Assembly (NCBI RefSeq): GCF_024171815.1 | Contig: NZ_JAMTCJ010000004.1 | Coordinates: forward strand, 124,001 to 188,000 | DNA from: Williamsia maris | Lineage (GTDB): Bacteria; Actinomycetota; Actinomycetes; Mycobacteriales; Mycobacteriaceae | Direction: 5' to 3' | Length of the DNA stretch: 64,000 nucleotides | In this document: in pieces, positions 41,697 to 49,678 of the stretch | How positions within the stretch are numbered: position 1 is the stretch's first letter | Layout: the number at the start of each line of letters is the position of its first letter | Translations under genes and position numbers: made by a program | Notes under the pieces: model-generated | What the model was told of the DNA's origin: nothing | Database searches by the model: none | The model's input: the letters and a program-made list of their open reading frames with translations, nothing else

Positions 41697-43837
41697 CCTT
41701 GAGGAAGTTTAAAGGTTCCATCCGGTTCGATTCGAAAGTGTGAATCAGGCTTTGAGCCGGGCTTGCCGAGTTCGTTCATTGGCTGTCCCTGATCATTATA
41801 GAAGCGGGCATACCCGTTTGGATACCGTTTTGTTGGCTGCATAATTCTTACCGAACCTGTATTTCCATTACCGTTGCCGACGTCTTTCTCTAGCTGGTAG
41901 ATAACTCCCTTGCCGTTGTCGGCCTCTCTGCTGATGAATACCGGAGAAGTGTCTCCGTCGTTCGCCGTCCCCCGGCCGCCACGCGACGGCATCCCCGAAC
42001 GGACTAGCGAAAGAATTAGACGTCCGCTCCTTACCAACCCGACCCCAGGCACAAGAGTGAGAACGGCGTCACTGACGTCGCTGCCCGCGATAGCCTTCCC
42101 GTCGTCCAGATGGACGTTTTGCGTAATCCCACCGTCCCGTCCGACTCGGGTGATATCCCCAGCGTTCGAAATATACGTCGTTGATCCATCTGAATTTCTG
42201 ATGACGGTGATAGTTGTGTTGGGTGCGTCGATGTTGCGCCAGACTTGGCCGCCACCGAGACCGGTTTCCCCATCTCGTCGCCACGTCGCACCCGAATCGT
42301 CGCTGAATTGATCCGGACCGTCGGACACACTCTGACCCAGGTAGTTGTTTTTCAGCCAGTCGTCGTAGGTGAATCGCTGGTTGGGCTCTGGGGTAGCGCC
42401 CTGCAATGAGGAACGTGACGAGGGTTCTTGGGGTTGGTCACGAATTGGCGCAGTGAGTGCGTTCCGCAATCCAGTGTTGTCCCTGGGCGTCGTGGATGGC
42501 TCAGGTGTCTGCTGGGCGACGTCGGGTCCGCTGGCGGTGTCTTGGGCGGGTAGCCCGGAGTGTGTTCCGGCTTGGCTGTGGGGGTCGCCGCTGTAGTCGG
42601 GCTTGTTCGCTGGCGGCGGGGTCGCAGGCGGTGGCGGTGGTGGGTTGGCTTTGGGGGATTTGTTGAGTGGTGTGCCGGTGCCGGGTTGGTGGGCGGGATG
42701 GCCTTGGGCGGCAGCAGCTTGTTGCTGCTGGGCTTGTTTCAGCCTGGCGCTGGGGTCGGGTGGGTCGGCCAAAATCGGGTAGAGGGCGTTGGGTTCTGGG
42801 TCGATGTGTTGGACGAGGTTGCCGTTGTTGTCGACGGTGTACCAGGTTTTTTGCGGGTGTCCAAGGCTGTCGTATGCCCAGGGTTCGGCGATGGTGCCGA
42901 CGGGTTGGCCATCTTTGTTGTAGATGGTGGCGGTGCCGTCGGGGTTGACCGACATGTGTCCGCCGGGTGGAACGTTTTCGTGGAAAACGTAGCTGCGGGG
43001 GCTGGTGGGGTCGTTGATCAACACGTATTGCGAGTTGCCGATCCGGGCGCGTTCGGATCCGCCGCCGGGTAACCAGGACCGCAACGCGGAGCCCACGGTG
43101 GGGTAGCCGTTGGCGGTGGCGGTGGCACGGTAGCGGCCGATCCCACCGGAGCGGGTGCTGGTGGCGCCGGCGACGATCGCAGCGGCACCGCCCAGGAGCC
43201 ACAACATCTGGGTGGTCTGGTCCGAGGTGTTGTCGTCGGTGGTCGGGATTGACGCTTTCTGGGTGGGCGCGCTAGTTCCTGCCGGTGCTGGTGCCGGGGT
43301 GGTGGTCGGTGCAGTCGGCCGGGAGGAAGTGGAGGGCGGCGGCTGGGTGGCCTGCGGCGCGGGTTGTGCGGTCTGTTGCCCTGGTTGTGTTGGGCGTGCA
43401 GGTACCTGGGGTGTGGTGGGTGTGGCCGCCGGTGCTCGGGTGGTGCCGGGCGCGGCCGTGGGTGCGCCGGGTACCGGGACGATGGGGGTTCCATTGCCTA
43501 TGCCGGGTCCGGGGCCGACGTCAATACCGACTTGCGGGCCACCCGAGGACTGCTGGCCAGGGTTGGTGGTGGTGGGTGCGGCTGGTGCGGTATGGGTGAA
43601 GGTGTTGGTGGGTACTGAGATACAGGGGTAGCCGGGGCCGAACCGCGCTCGCATCGCGTCACACAACGCGTCGGCGTGTGCGGGTGCGGCTGTGGCGGCA
43701 ATGATGAACCACGCCAGTGCGAGGGTGGTGATGGTCGCGAGGACCGCGGCCATGACACGCACCGTGTACCGCACGCCCGAGGCAGGGCGATGGCCGGTTC
43801 GCGGGTGGGGTTTTTCGGGTGTGGCCGGGTGGGTCAT
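41690..43837 (-). CDS. Secreted polymorphic-toxin-like protein
   Basis: 715 aa. ATG 43837 overlaps the upstream stop by one base. Residues about 25-55 form a long hydrophobic signal ending A-P-A-H-A-D-A-L-C-D, followed by a Pro/Thr/Ala-rich stretch of about 110 residues and a second hydrophobic segment L-W-L-L-G-G-A-A-A-I-V-A-G. Mid-protein has repeat-like N-P-D-G-T-A and N-N-G-N-L segments. After a Pro-rich linker, a distinct C-terminal domain ends N-G-Y-A-R-F-Y-N-D-Q-G-Q-P-M-N-E-L-G-K-P-G-S-K-P-D-S-H-F, a pattern seen at the tips of polymorphic toxins. Activity of that domain is unknown to me. Codon use in the last third is less GC-rich than in its neighbours. Confidence 0.72.
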   Translation of the reverse strand: MTHPATPEKPHPRTGHRPASGVRYTVRVMAAVLATITTLALAWFIIAATAAPAHADALCDAMRARFGPGYPCISVPTNTFTHTAPAAPTTTNPGQQSSGGPQVGIDVGPGPGIGNGTPIVPVPGAPTAAPGTTRAPAATPTTPQVPARPTQPGQQTAQPAPQATQPPPSTSSRPTAPTTTPAPAPAGTSAPTQKASIPTTDDNTSDQTTQMLWLLGGAAAIVAGATSTRSGGIGRYRATATANGYPTVGSALRSWLPGGGSERARIGNSQYVLINDPTSPRSYVFHENVPPGGHMSVNPDGTATIYNKDGQPVGTIAEPWAYDSLGHPQKTWYTVDNNGNLVQHIDPEPNALYPILADPPDPSARLKQAQQQQAAAAQGHPAHQPGTGTPLNKSPKANPPPPPPATPPPANKPDYSGDPHSQAGTHSGLPAQDTASGPDVAQQTPEPSTTPRDNTGLRNALTAPIRDQPQEPSSRSSLQGATPEPNQRFTYDDWLKNNYLGQSVSDGPDQFSDDSGATWRRDGETGLGGGQVWRNIDAPNTTITVIRNSDGSTTYISNAGDITRVGRDGGITQNVHLDDGKAIAGSDVSDAVLTLVPGVGLVRSGRLILSLVRSGMPSRGGRGTANDGDTSPVFISREADNGKGVIYQLEKDVGNGNGNTGSVRIMQPTKRYPNGYARFYNDQGQPMNELGKPGSKPDSHFRIEPDGTFKLPQGW

Positions 43838-44178
43838 CAGCGCCCGCCGATGACGCGGTTGAGGGCGGCGTCGATCCCCATCCAGAACCAGCGTCCGGCG
43901 ATCGACATGACGAGGAAGAAGCACAGGAACACGATGGTGGTGCCGTGGTCGCGGGTCCATTGCGGGACTTTCGATCCCAAAGCCCATGCGCACACCACCA
44001 GCACGATGGTCCCGATGATGAAGCTGACCCACCGCCACACCACGGGCCACGACACTCCACCAGCACTGTCACCACTGCGCGCGGCGTCGGCTCGGGGGAG
44101 GTCGGTGGTGGCGAACTGCTCGGTCGGGGTGTCGTCGAGGGGGGTTCGTCGTGGTGAGGAGGCGGTGGGTGTGGTCAT
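43837..44178 (-). CDS. Small two-TM membrane protein upstream of toxin
   Basis: 113 aa: a 45-residue hydrophilic N-terminus rich in Thr, Pro and Ala, then TM segments about 49-67 and 80-100, then a short basic tail. No family recognised. The stop and the toxin start share one base (TGATG), so the two are made together. A role in export or anchoring of the toxin is a guess. Confidence 0.7.
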   Translation of the reverse strand: MTTPTASSPRRTPLDDTPTEQFATTDLPRADAARSGDSAGGVSWPVVWRWVSFIIGTIVLVVCAWALGSKVPQWTRDHGTTIVFLCFFLVMSIAGRWFWMGIDAALNRVIGGR

Positions 44179-44208
44179 CGACGTGTCCTAAGTGGGCTGG
44201 GGGAGGGG

Positions 44209-44622
44209 TCAGTTTTTCCAGTACTCGACTACGCGGAGTACGGCGTTGGGGTCGGTCGGGTCGATGAACAGCCCGATGCGCCCGGTGGGGTGCGCGGCGG
44301 TTTCTGCCACGAGTTTTTGTACGCGCACGTTGACGTAGACGCCGGCCCGGCCGGGGATGCGGTGTGGGGTGGAGTTGTAGCGGGAGTCGGGGCGGACGTA
44401 GACCCCGATGTGTTGGGTGATTCCGGAGGAGTCGAGGTAAGACGCCAGTCCGCTGCGGGCCGCGGCGACGGTCTCGGCGTGGGTCAACCACACGTTGACC
44501 CCGGTCGAGGTCGGCACGTACTGCGCCGCCGATGCCGGGGCAGCAGCACCGAGTGCTCCGCCGACCGCGATTGAGGCGGTGATGGCGGTGGTAGCGGCGA
44601 CGGTCTTCAAACGGGACACCAT
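44209..44622 (-). CDS. Small secreted protein, paralogue A of a three-member local family
   Basis: 137 aa. ATG 44622 follows GAGGAG. Sec signal with A-A-P-A-S-A-A cleavage. The mature part has the motif V-W-L-T-H-A-E-T-V-A-A-A, then D-S-R-Y, I-P-G-R-A-G-V-Y-V, E-T-A-A-H-P-T-G-R-I-G and a Y-W-K-N end. The same motifs in the same order occur in the proteins at 44978-45394 and 46367-46780. No known family recognised. No cysteines in the mature part. Confidence 0.72.
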   Translation of the reverse strand: MVSRLKTVAATTAITASIAVGGALGAAAPASAAQYVPTSTGVNVWLTHAETVAAARSGLASYLDSSGITQHIGVYVRPDSRYNSTPHRIPGRAGVYVNVRVQKLVAETAAHPTGRIGLFIDPTDPNAVLRVVEYWKN

Positions 44623-44651
44623 GAAAATCTCCTCAAGCAAGCGGGCAGTGG

Positions 44652-44939
44652 CTAGTGGTTGTAGCCGGGGAATGTGGTGGGGGTGCAGTTGGCGGGATAC
44701 ACCGGTGCGGTTCTGTGGGGGAACACGATTGCGACCGACGGGTATCCGATGCCGTTGGGGCAGGTGTAGGTGCCGAACCCGATACCAACGGTGTCGCCGG
44801 TGTTGGTGCAGCGCGCTCCGGCGCAGCTGATCTGCGGGCCCGGACTTGCCGTGGCCGGGCCTCCCGCGGTGAGGGCGGCTGCGGCTGCGGCTGCGGTAGC
44901 TGCCAGTCCTGCGCCGATGCGTCGTGTTGTCGAAGCCAT
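44652..44939 (-). CDS. Small secreted cysteine-containing protein
   Basis: 95 aa. Signal peptide with very Ala-rich core, cleavage near A-T-A-S. The mature ~60 residues have four cysteines (S-C-A-G-A-R-C, Y-T-C-P-N-G, N-C-T-P) that can make two disulfides, and a G-x-G-x-Y pattern. ATG 44939 follows AAGGAAG. Lies between two paralogous secreted proteins. Unknown function. Confidence 0.7.
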   Translation of the reverse strand: MASTTRRIGAGLAATAAAAAAALTAGGPATASPGPQISCAGARCTNTGDTVGIGFGTYTCPNGIGYPSVAIVFPHRTAPVYPANCTPTTFPGYNH

Positions 44940-44977
44940 GGTGTGGTCTTCCTTGAGCTGTGTTGTGCGGGTGGGTC

Positions 44978-45394
44978 TTAGCGCCAGTACTGGGCGATGA
45001 CGACGGGGAGGTTGGGTCGTGCTGGGGTGATGTTGATTCCGATGCGTCCGTCGGGGTGGTTGGCAGTTTCGGTGACGACTTGCTGGTAGCGGGTGTCGAC
45101 GAATAGGCCGGGGCGACCGGGGATGGTGTGGCGGGTGGAGATGTAGCGGGAGTCGTTGCGTAAGTAGACCGCGACCCGGTTGGAGATGCCGGAAGCCTGG
45201 AGGTAATTGGCGAGGCCGCTGTGGGCTGCGGCGACGGTTTCGGTGTGGGTGAGCCACACCTGGACCCCGCCGGTGGGGGTGGAGTGCACGTCGGCGGCTG
45301 CGGCGGTTCCGGCGCCGGTTGTGAGGGCGGCTGTGCCCAGACCCGCGGCGATGAGCGCTGCGGCGGTGGTGGTTCGAATTCGTTGAACGATCAC
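44978..45394 (-). CDS. Small secreted protein, paralogue B
   Basis: 138 aa from GTG 45394 with AAGGAG upstream. Signal peptide ends near A-G-T-A-A-A-A. Closest relative of paralogue A: shared V-W-L-T-H-x-E-T-V-A-A-A, G-L-A-x-Y-L, S-G-I, D-S-R-Y, I-P-G-R, V-x-E-T-A-x-H-P-x-G-R-I-G and a final Y-W. The open frame upstream of the GTG is antisense-like low-complexity sequence and is rejected. Confidence 0.72.
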   Translation of the reverse strand: MIVQRIRTTTAAALIAAGLGTAALTTGAGTAAAADVHSTPTGGVQVWLTHTETVAAAHSGLANYLQASGISNRVAVYLRNDSRYISTRHTIPGRPGLFVDTRYQQVVTETANHPDGRIGINITPARPNLPVVIAQYWR

Positions 45395-45423
45395 GGTGGT
45401 TGTCTCCTTGGGATCCTCTATTC

Positions 45424-46071
45424 CTAGAGGTGGTGGCGTTGGCCGTAGACGTTGACGGTGTCGTCGTTGAGGGGGGTGGAGATGGCGACGTTGACATAGG
45501 AGCGCAGGGTGACCGGTCCGAGGCAGCCGTCGATTTTGATGTGCACTCCGGTCGCGGTGATGGCGCCGCGGTCGGCGGCCAGCTTTTTGGATCCGAGTGG
45601 GATGTCGGTGATGGTGCCGGGTTTGAGCGTCGAGGAGATGCTGGGTTGAATGCTGGCACCGACGCCGAGCGCGGGCGGATAGGAGATGTTGAGGGTGGCG
45701 TTGGGTCCGCCGGCGATGCCGACGGTCGCCCCGGAGGTGACGTCGGTGTTGCAGCCGATTTGGAAACCGCCAGTCACGGTGCCCGAGTTGATCGGCGACG
45801 ATCCTGCCCCGGTGATGGTGCCCGCCGACCGAAGAGACAGGAACCCTTCGCGGGTCCACGGGGAGGCGTTGAGCGGTGGCACCGAGCGGATGTTCTCGCG
45901 GGACTTCGTGGCGGTAACCCGCCATCCGTCGTCAGTGGTGCGGGTGACCGAGCGGTCGGCGAAGGTGTCCGGCTGCGCCTTCAGTGCGGGGGCGGCGTGG
46001 GCGGTGGCGGTACCGGCGGCCACCGCGCACAACAAGGCCGCGTCCGCGGTCATTGGTCGGGTGAGCGTCAT
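45424..46071 (-). CDS. MspA-family outer-membrane porin
   Basis: 215 aa. Signal peptide ends T-A-H-A. The mature part follows the MspA plan: an early segment with W-T-R-E-G-F-L-S, Y-P-P-A-L-G-V-G-A-S strands, a long beta-rich middle with G-G-F-Q-I-G-C, and a C-terminal C-L-G-P-V-T-L-R-S-Y-V-N-V-A-I-S-T-P then V-N-V-Y-G. MspA forms an octameric channel through the mycolate outer membrane. Two cysteines (about 105 and 184), absent from M. smegmatis MspA, may form a disulfide. The ATG overlaps the previous stop by ATGA. Confidence 0.82.
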   Translation of the reverse strand: MTLTRPMTADAALLCAVAAGTATAHAAPALKAQPDTFADRSVTRTTDDGWRVTATKSRENIRSVPPLNASPWTREGFLSLRSAGTITGAGSSPINSGTVTGGFQIGCNTDVTSGATVGIAGGPNATLNISYPPALGVGASIQPSISSTLKPGTITDIPLGSKKLAADRGAITATGVHIKIDGCLGPVTLRSYVNVAISTPLNDDTVNVYGQRHHL

Positions 46072-46370
46072 GATCGGTCTCCGTGTTCGGCTGTGTCTGG
46101 TGATGCGATGGGTTGCGCTGCAGCGGGCGTGAGGTGGTCAGTGTCGACGAACACCAGGCGGTCGTCGGCGGTCAGGACGGCCCAGCGGCGCGCGGGGGCG
46201 GCGATGGTGGTGTCGTTGACCTCGACACCATGGGCAGTGAAGTCGCCGAAGTCGTCGACGATCCGGCCACTGATGTGTCGATCGGTCCCGGGGTAGGCGA
46301 CGACCCCCTCACCGACTTGGGGAGTCCACGGCGCGGTTTCGTCGCCATCGTTCTGGTCTGTGGTGCTCAC
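46068..46370 (-). CDS. Small acidic cytosolic protein of unknown function
   Basis: 100 aa from GTG 46370, which overlaps the previous gene's stop by GTGA. Beta-rich, KOW/SH3-like in pattern: V-G-E-G-V-V-A-Y-P, I-V-D-D-F-G-D-F, R-R-W-A-V-L-T-A-D-D-R-L-V-F-V-D. No signal peptide. Its end overlaps the porin start by 4 nt. It lies between a secreted paralogue and the porin and may be a cytosolic accessory, but nothing shows what it does. Confidence 0.65.
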   Translation of the reverse strand: MSTTDQNDGDETAPWTPQVGEGVVAYPGTDRHISGRIVDDFGDFTAHGVEVNDTTIAAPARRWAVLTADDRLVFVDTDHLTPAAAQPIASPDTAEHGDRS

Positions 46371-46780
46371 CAGGTCTGCTCGACCCACAGCGGATGGCCC
46401 GGGGTGCTCGGTGTGTAGCCCAGGGCGACGCGACCGCCGGGGTGGGCGGCTGCTTCGGCGACGAGTTGTTGGCCGGTGATGTTGTTCCAGACGCGGCGCT
46501 TGTCGGGGCGGTAGTACCAGCGGTTGGCGTAGCGGGAGTCCGATTCGAGGGTGACTGACCAGTGATCGTCACCCAGGACCGCGTTGATGACGTTGCCGGC
46601 ACCGATCTGGGCGGCGGTGACGGTCTCGGCGTGGGTGAGGTAGACGACGGTGGTGCGGGAGTGGTTGAGCGAGTAGACGTCAGCGGCGTTCGCTGCGGCG
46701 GGGGTGGTGATGGCCGCGGCGGTGATGGCGAGTGCGGCCGCCGCGACGGCACTTACCCCGGATGTGTTGGTGCCTGTCAT
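46367..46780 (-). CDS. Small secreted protein, paralogue C
   Basis: 137 aa. AAGGAG precedes ATG 46780. Ala-rich signal ends A-A-N-A-A-D. Mature motifs match paralogues A and B in order: V-Y-L-T-H-A-E-T-V-T-A-A, D-S-R-Y, V-A-E-A-A-A-H-P-G-G-R-V-A. The middle differs (tryptophan-rich: N-R-W-Y-Y-R), so it is the most divergent member. No cysteines in the mature part. Unknown function. Confidence 0.7.
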   Translation of the reverse strand: MTGTNTSGVSAVAAAALAITAAAITTPAAANAADVYSLNHSRTTVVYLTHAETVTAAQIGAGNVINAVLGDDHWSVTLESDSRYANRWYYRPDKRRVWNNITGQQLVAEAAAHPGGRVALGYTPSTPGHPLWVEQTW

Positions 46781-46837
46781 GGGTAGCTCCTTCTGCCGAA
46801 CGCGTTGTCCCGGCGATGTATTGGCTTGTGGGTTGGG

Positions 46838-47113
46838 TCAGGCGACGCGCGGGGTGTCTTCGGGGCGTGGGAATACGGTCATCCGCTGGATGTAGGCATG
46901 GAGTTGTGCGAGCTCGACGGCTGAGAAGTCGAGGTGATCGAGAGCCGTGGAGTGGGTGGCGGCGCGGCGGCGTATGCGCATCGGTCGGTTCCTTTCCGGG
47001 GTGTCGTGACCTTGTGTGCCGCGGTGGCTGGGTGCGAGGTCGAGGATGAGTGCGGCCAGTAGCGCGCCGGCGCAGATCATGGCGAGTCCGGCGATCATCA
47101 TGGGATCGCTCAT
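46838..47113 (-). CDS. Small single-TM protein
   Basis: 91 aa. ATG 47113 begins M-S-D-P-M-M-I-A-G-L-A-M-I, so the TM segment is at residues about 5-26, followed by a basic tail (R-I-R-R-R-A-A) and a helical end D-F-S-A-V-E-L-A-Q-L-H-A-Y. Same strand as the porin/toxin operon. No known family. Confidence 0.55.
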   Translation of the reverse strand: MSDPMMIAGLAMICAGALLAALILDLAPSHRGTQGHDTPERNRPMRIRRRAATHSTALDHLDFSAVELAQLHAYIQRMTVFPRPEDTPRVA

Positions 47114-47261
47114 CCGAGACCCCCACAGCTCGATCACCGCCGGTACTCCGCTTTTTGTGGGGCTGCTCCCCGCGGCGCGCGTAGCTGCGATGGATCGCCG
47201 ACCATCGCCACTCGACGCTCGCAGGGAGCAGCGAAGCCGACGGCCACCGTGGACACGGTCG

Positions 47262-47280
47262 GGCGATGTGAGAGATCGCC
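47262..47280. terminator. Short stem-loop in the operon's upstream gap
   Basis: GGCGAT (47262-47267) pairs with ATCGCC (47275-47280) around a 7-nt loop, within a 261-bp gap between two minus-strand genes. No T-tract. It may weakly terminate or separate the first two genes from the rest. Confidence 0.25.
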
Positions 47281-47374
47281 CATCCATCTGCTCGGGTGGC
47301 TCGCCGACCGACTGAGGACGCCTGGCAGCGGGATTCTGCGGCGGCCGTTGGGCGGCGGGGCCTGGCAATGGTGC

Positions 47375-47674
47375 TCATTGGGGTTGCCATTCCTTCGACA
47401 CGATCCAGATCGCGGGTGGGTCGATGAGGGTCCACGCCGCCAGGACCGCGTGGTGCCAGTCGCTGCTGGTGGCGAAATCGGCTCGCGCCGGGATGCGGAC
47501 ACTGCTGCCCGGCCAGTGCTGCGCAAACCGCGTTGTCATCAGATCGACGACGGCGCGGTGGGCGCCTGACTCGTCGGCGTAGACGCCGTGAATGTGGCGA
47601 CCCTCGGGCGGGCTGTCGACTTCGACGATCCAGACGGTCGCAGAATCGATCTGCGACGGTGGCGTGCTGTTCAT
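47375..47674 (-). CDS. Small cytosolic protein of unknown function
   Basis: 99 aa from ATG 47674; a GTG at 47686 would overlap the preceding gene's stop and is also possible. It has a mixed alpha/beta pattern: W-I-V-E-V-D-S-P-P-E-G-R-H-I-H-G-V-Y and W-H-H-A-V-L-A-A-W-T-L-I-D-P-P-A-I-W-I-V. No signal peptide or family. Coupled to the gene at 47680-47994. Confidence 0.55.
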   Translation of the reverse strand: MNSTPPSQIDSATVWIVEVDSPPEGRHIHGVYADESGAHRAVVDLMTTRFAQHWPGSSVRIPARADFATSSDWHHAVLAAWTLIDPPAIWIVSKEWQPQ

Positions 47675-47679
47675 CGCGG

Positions 47680-47994
47680 TCACCACTCGAACGGCCAGGA
47701 ATGCAACGGCCGTTTCAGGTGCAGGAGCCCGTCGATGAGTGGTTGATACTCGCCCAAATCGAGCCCGGCAGGATCGATGCCGGCGACGGACTCGGTGAAC
47801 CCGACGGTCATCGACACCAGGAGCACTCCGGCGTCCTGGAGCTCGAAGATCACCGCTAGTGCGGCGTCGGCGGCGGCGGCGCGGGCGCGTGTCACACGGG
47901 AGCAGACACCGCTCACGGCAACGACCTCAGTGGGGTTGGCCGCACTGAATGCCGCGACGCTCCACCGCACCATCGTCGAAGGGATATCCGCCAT
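47680..47994 (-). CDS. Small protein of unknown function, first gene of the porin/toxin operon
   Basis: 104 aa starting M-A-D-I-P-S-T-M; frame extends to 48042 but the ATG at 47994 gives normal composition. Contains A-A-A-D-A-A-L-A-V-I-F-E-L-Q-D-A-G-V-L-L-V-S, helical, and a C-terminal L-L-H-L-K-R-P-L-H-S-W-P. No signal peptide. It is the first minus-strand gene of the run that ends with the toxin and immunity genes, so the operon promoter should lie just to its right. Confidence 0.5.
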   Translation of the reverse strand: MADIPSTMVRWSVAAFSAANPTEVVAVSGVCSRVTRARAAAADAALAVIFELQDAGVLLVSMTVGFTESVAGIDPAGLDLGEYQPLIDGLLHLKRPLHSWPFEW

Positions 47995-48193
47995 GACTGA
48001 TCTCCACGGTGAGTTGGGATGGGGAGGCCCCGTCTCGGCCACGCATGGGGTCAGGGGTGCGGGGCGAGCGAGACGGGGCCAGACTGGGGCCGTTCGGACC
48101 TATGTCCAGGTTTGTCAGCCCCACCAGCAGACCGGTTATCAGTGCTGTCACGCAACGACCGTGGCCAAGGCGTTCACCACCAGCGCGTCGACG

Positions 48194-49302
48194 ATGTCGT
48201 GGCCGGTGCTCGAAGCAGTGGGGTCGGCGGTCGACGCCGACCCCGCACTGATCCGACGGCTGTGGACGCGCGACGGCGTCCCGACAGCCCCAGCGGCGCC
48301 GAGCATGCCCCGCTCTGTGCTCCCCACCCGAGGGCCAACGACGACGTTGGTTGTGTGGTGTGGGCTGCTTCTCACCGGCGGCGTGGCCATCGCAGTCATG
48401 CAGGCCGTCGACCGGAATGTCGCGCACACCACGTTTGTCACCGACCTCGTTCAGACCGGCTTTGCCGCGGTGGCGACAGCGGCGTTCGGCTGGCGCGCCT
48501 GGCAGTTCCGGGCCACAGGAGACCGCCGCTCGACCGTGTTTTTCACGGCGCTCGCCGGTGGGACACTGGCTTGGACTGCGGGCCAGGTGGCATGGTTCGC
48601 GCCCGCAACATCCGCAACCAGCCCATTCCGACCGGGCATCTCCACGACATCGGCTATCTGTTGATGCCCGTCGGATTTGGCGTTGCGTTGTGGATGCGGG
48701 GCGGTGACTACGGACTGACGCTGGCCCACCGTCCGTGGCAACGCGCAATGACCCTCACCTGTCTGACTGCGGCGACCTACGCCGCAGTAGTTCTGCTGTT
48801 GACCTCGGCGGGCCTGCCCGCCAACGGCTTCATCCTCGTAGCCGCGCTCTACCCGACGGGCGACGTGACGCTGGCGTTGATGGCCCTGTCCCCGCTGATC
48901 TGCGGGTACCGCGTCGTCGGATCAGTCGTACTCGCGACGGCACTGCTGGGCGCCGCGGCCTCCGACATCGGCTACCTCATGATGAAAGCGAACCCCGAGA
49001 CCGAGTTGATGCCGGCCGCAGCCGCTCTCGGATACATCGCCTTCACCATCATCTTGGCCATCTACGCCTTCATCGCCCAGCGACTACCTCCGCGCCCACG
49101 TCCGATCCTGCGATGGGAGAGTGTGACGCTGACCTCAGTGCATGAGAGTTTCGCTGCTGGATGCGCCGTGCTCGCAGTGGTGTTCGGGTTGTGTCTCCTT
49201 CACGCAGATCGTGGTTCCGCCGTCGGCATCGTTGGCACCTGCGTCATCGTCGTCACGGTTACAGCGCTGGCCGCTCGAGTGGCCTTAGGTCGGTCCCGAT
49301 AG
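48194..49302 (+). pseudogene. Frameshifted multi-pass membrane protein
   Basis: One frame from ATG 48194 (or 48305) encodes a TM region L-V-V-W-C-G-L-L-L-T-G-G-V-A-I-A-V and a second TM up to G-Q-V-A-W-F. It then stops at 48664. A second frame takes over near 48600 with I-P-T-G-H-L-H-D-I-G-Y-L-L-M-P-V-G and five or six more TM segments to 49302. The G-Q-x-x-W ... P ... D-x-G-Y-L pattern across the switch is typical of membrane sensor modules found in front of diguanylate cyclases, but no GGDEF domain follows. A real frameshift or a sequencing error near 48595-48640. Confidence 0.6.
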
Positions 49303-49385
49303 CGGTCCCTCGCGCCCACATGAAAGATGTTGAGTCGCAACATTCATTGCGCGCATGATCGTTAGCAAGGGCATAAACTCTGGTC

Positions 49386-49634
49386 GTGCGTCCGCCAACA
49401 GCCACTCCCACCGAAATCGAACAGGCGCAACTGGATCAATTCCTTTGTTGCATACGTCGGCGGGTGGCCACGCTGCGCCACGCGATCGACTCCTACAACG
49501 ACTTCATCGTCGGGCGGCCGGCATGGCAGACGGCCGCAGCCCGCGAACAAGTACGTATCTACCAGCGCGAGGTGGGTCGCTTGTTCGCCATCCTCGACAA
49601 CCTCGCGCACGCGTATCCCCAGGCGAGCCCCTGA
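49386..49634 (+). CDS. Small helical protein, possibly leaderless
   Basis: 82 aa from GTG 49386. Predicted as two long helices (Q-L-D-Q-F-L-C-C-I-R-R-R-V-A and A-A-A-R-E-Q-V-R-I-Y-Q-R-E-V-G-R-L), so a coiled-coil-like hairpin. A TAAACT box at 49374-49379 ends 6 nt before the GTG and no Shine-Dalgarno is seen, which fits leaderless translation, common in mycolata. No family recognised. Confidence 0.5.
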   Translation: MRPPTATPTEIEQAQLDQFLCCIRRRVATLRHAIDSYNDFIVGRPAWQTAAAREQVRIYQREVGRLFAILDNLAHAYPQASP

Positions 49635-49678
49635 CTCCGGAGACCAGCGGCGGCGTCTCGGGGGCCGTCAGCACCCAG

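Noticed and set aside
49362-49610. 82-aa minus-strand frame opposite the helical small protein
   Set aside because: Shadow; the plus-strand frame has the better composition and promoter-like box.
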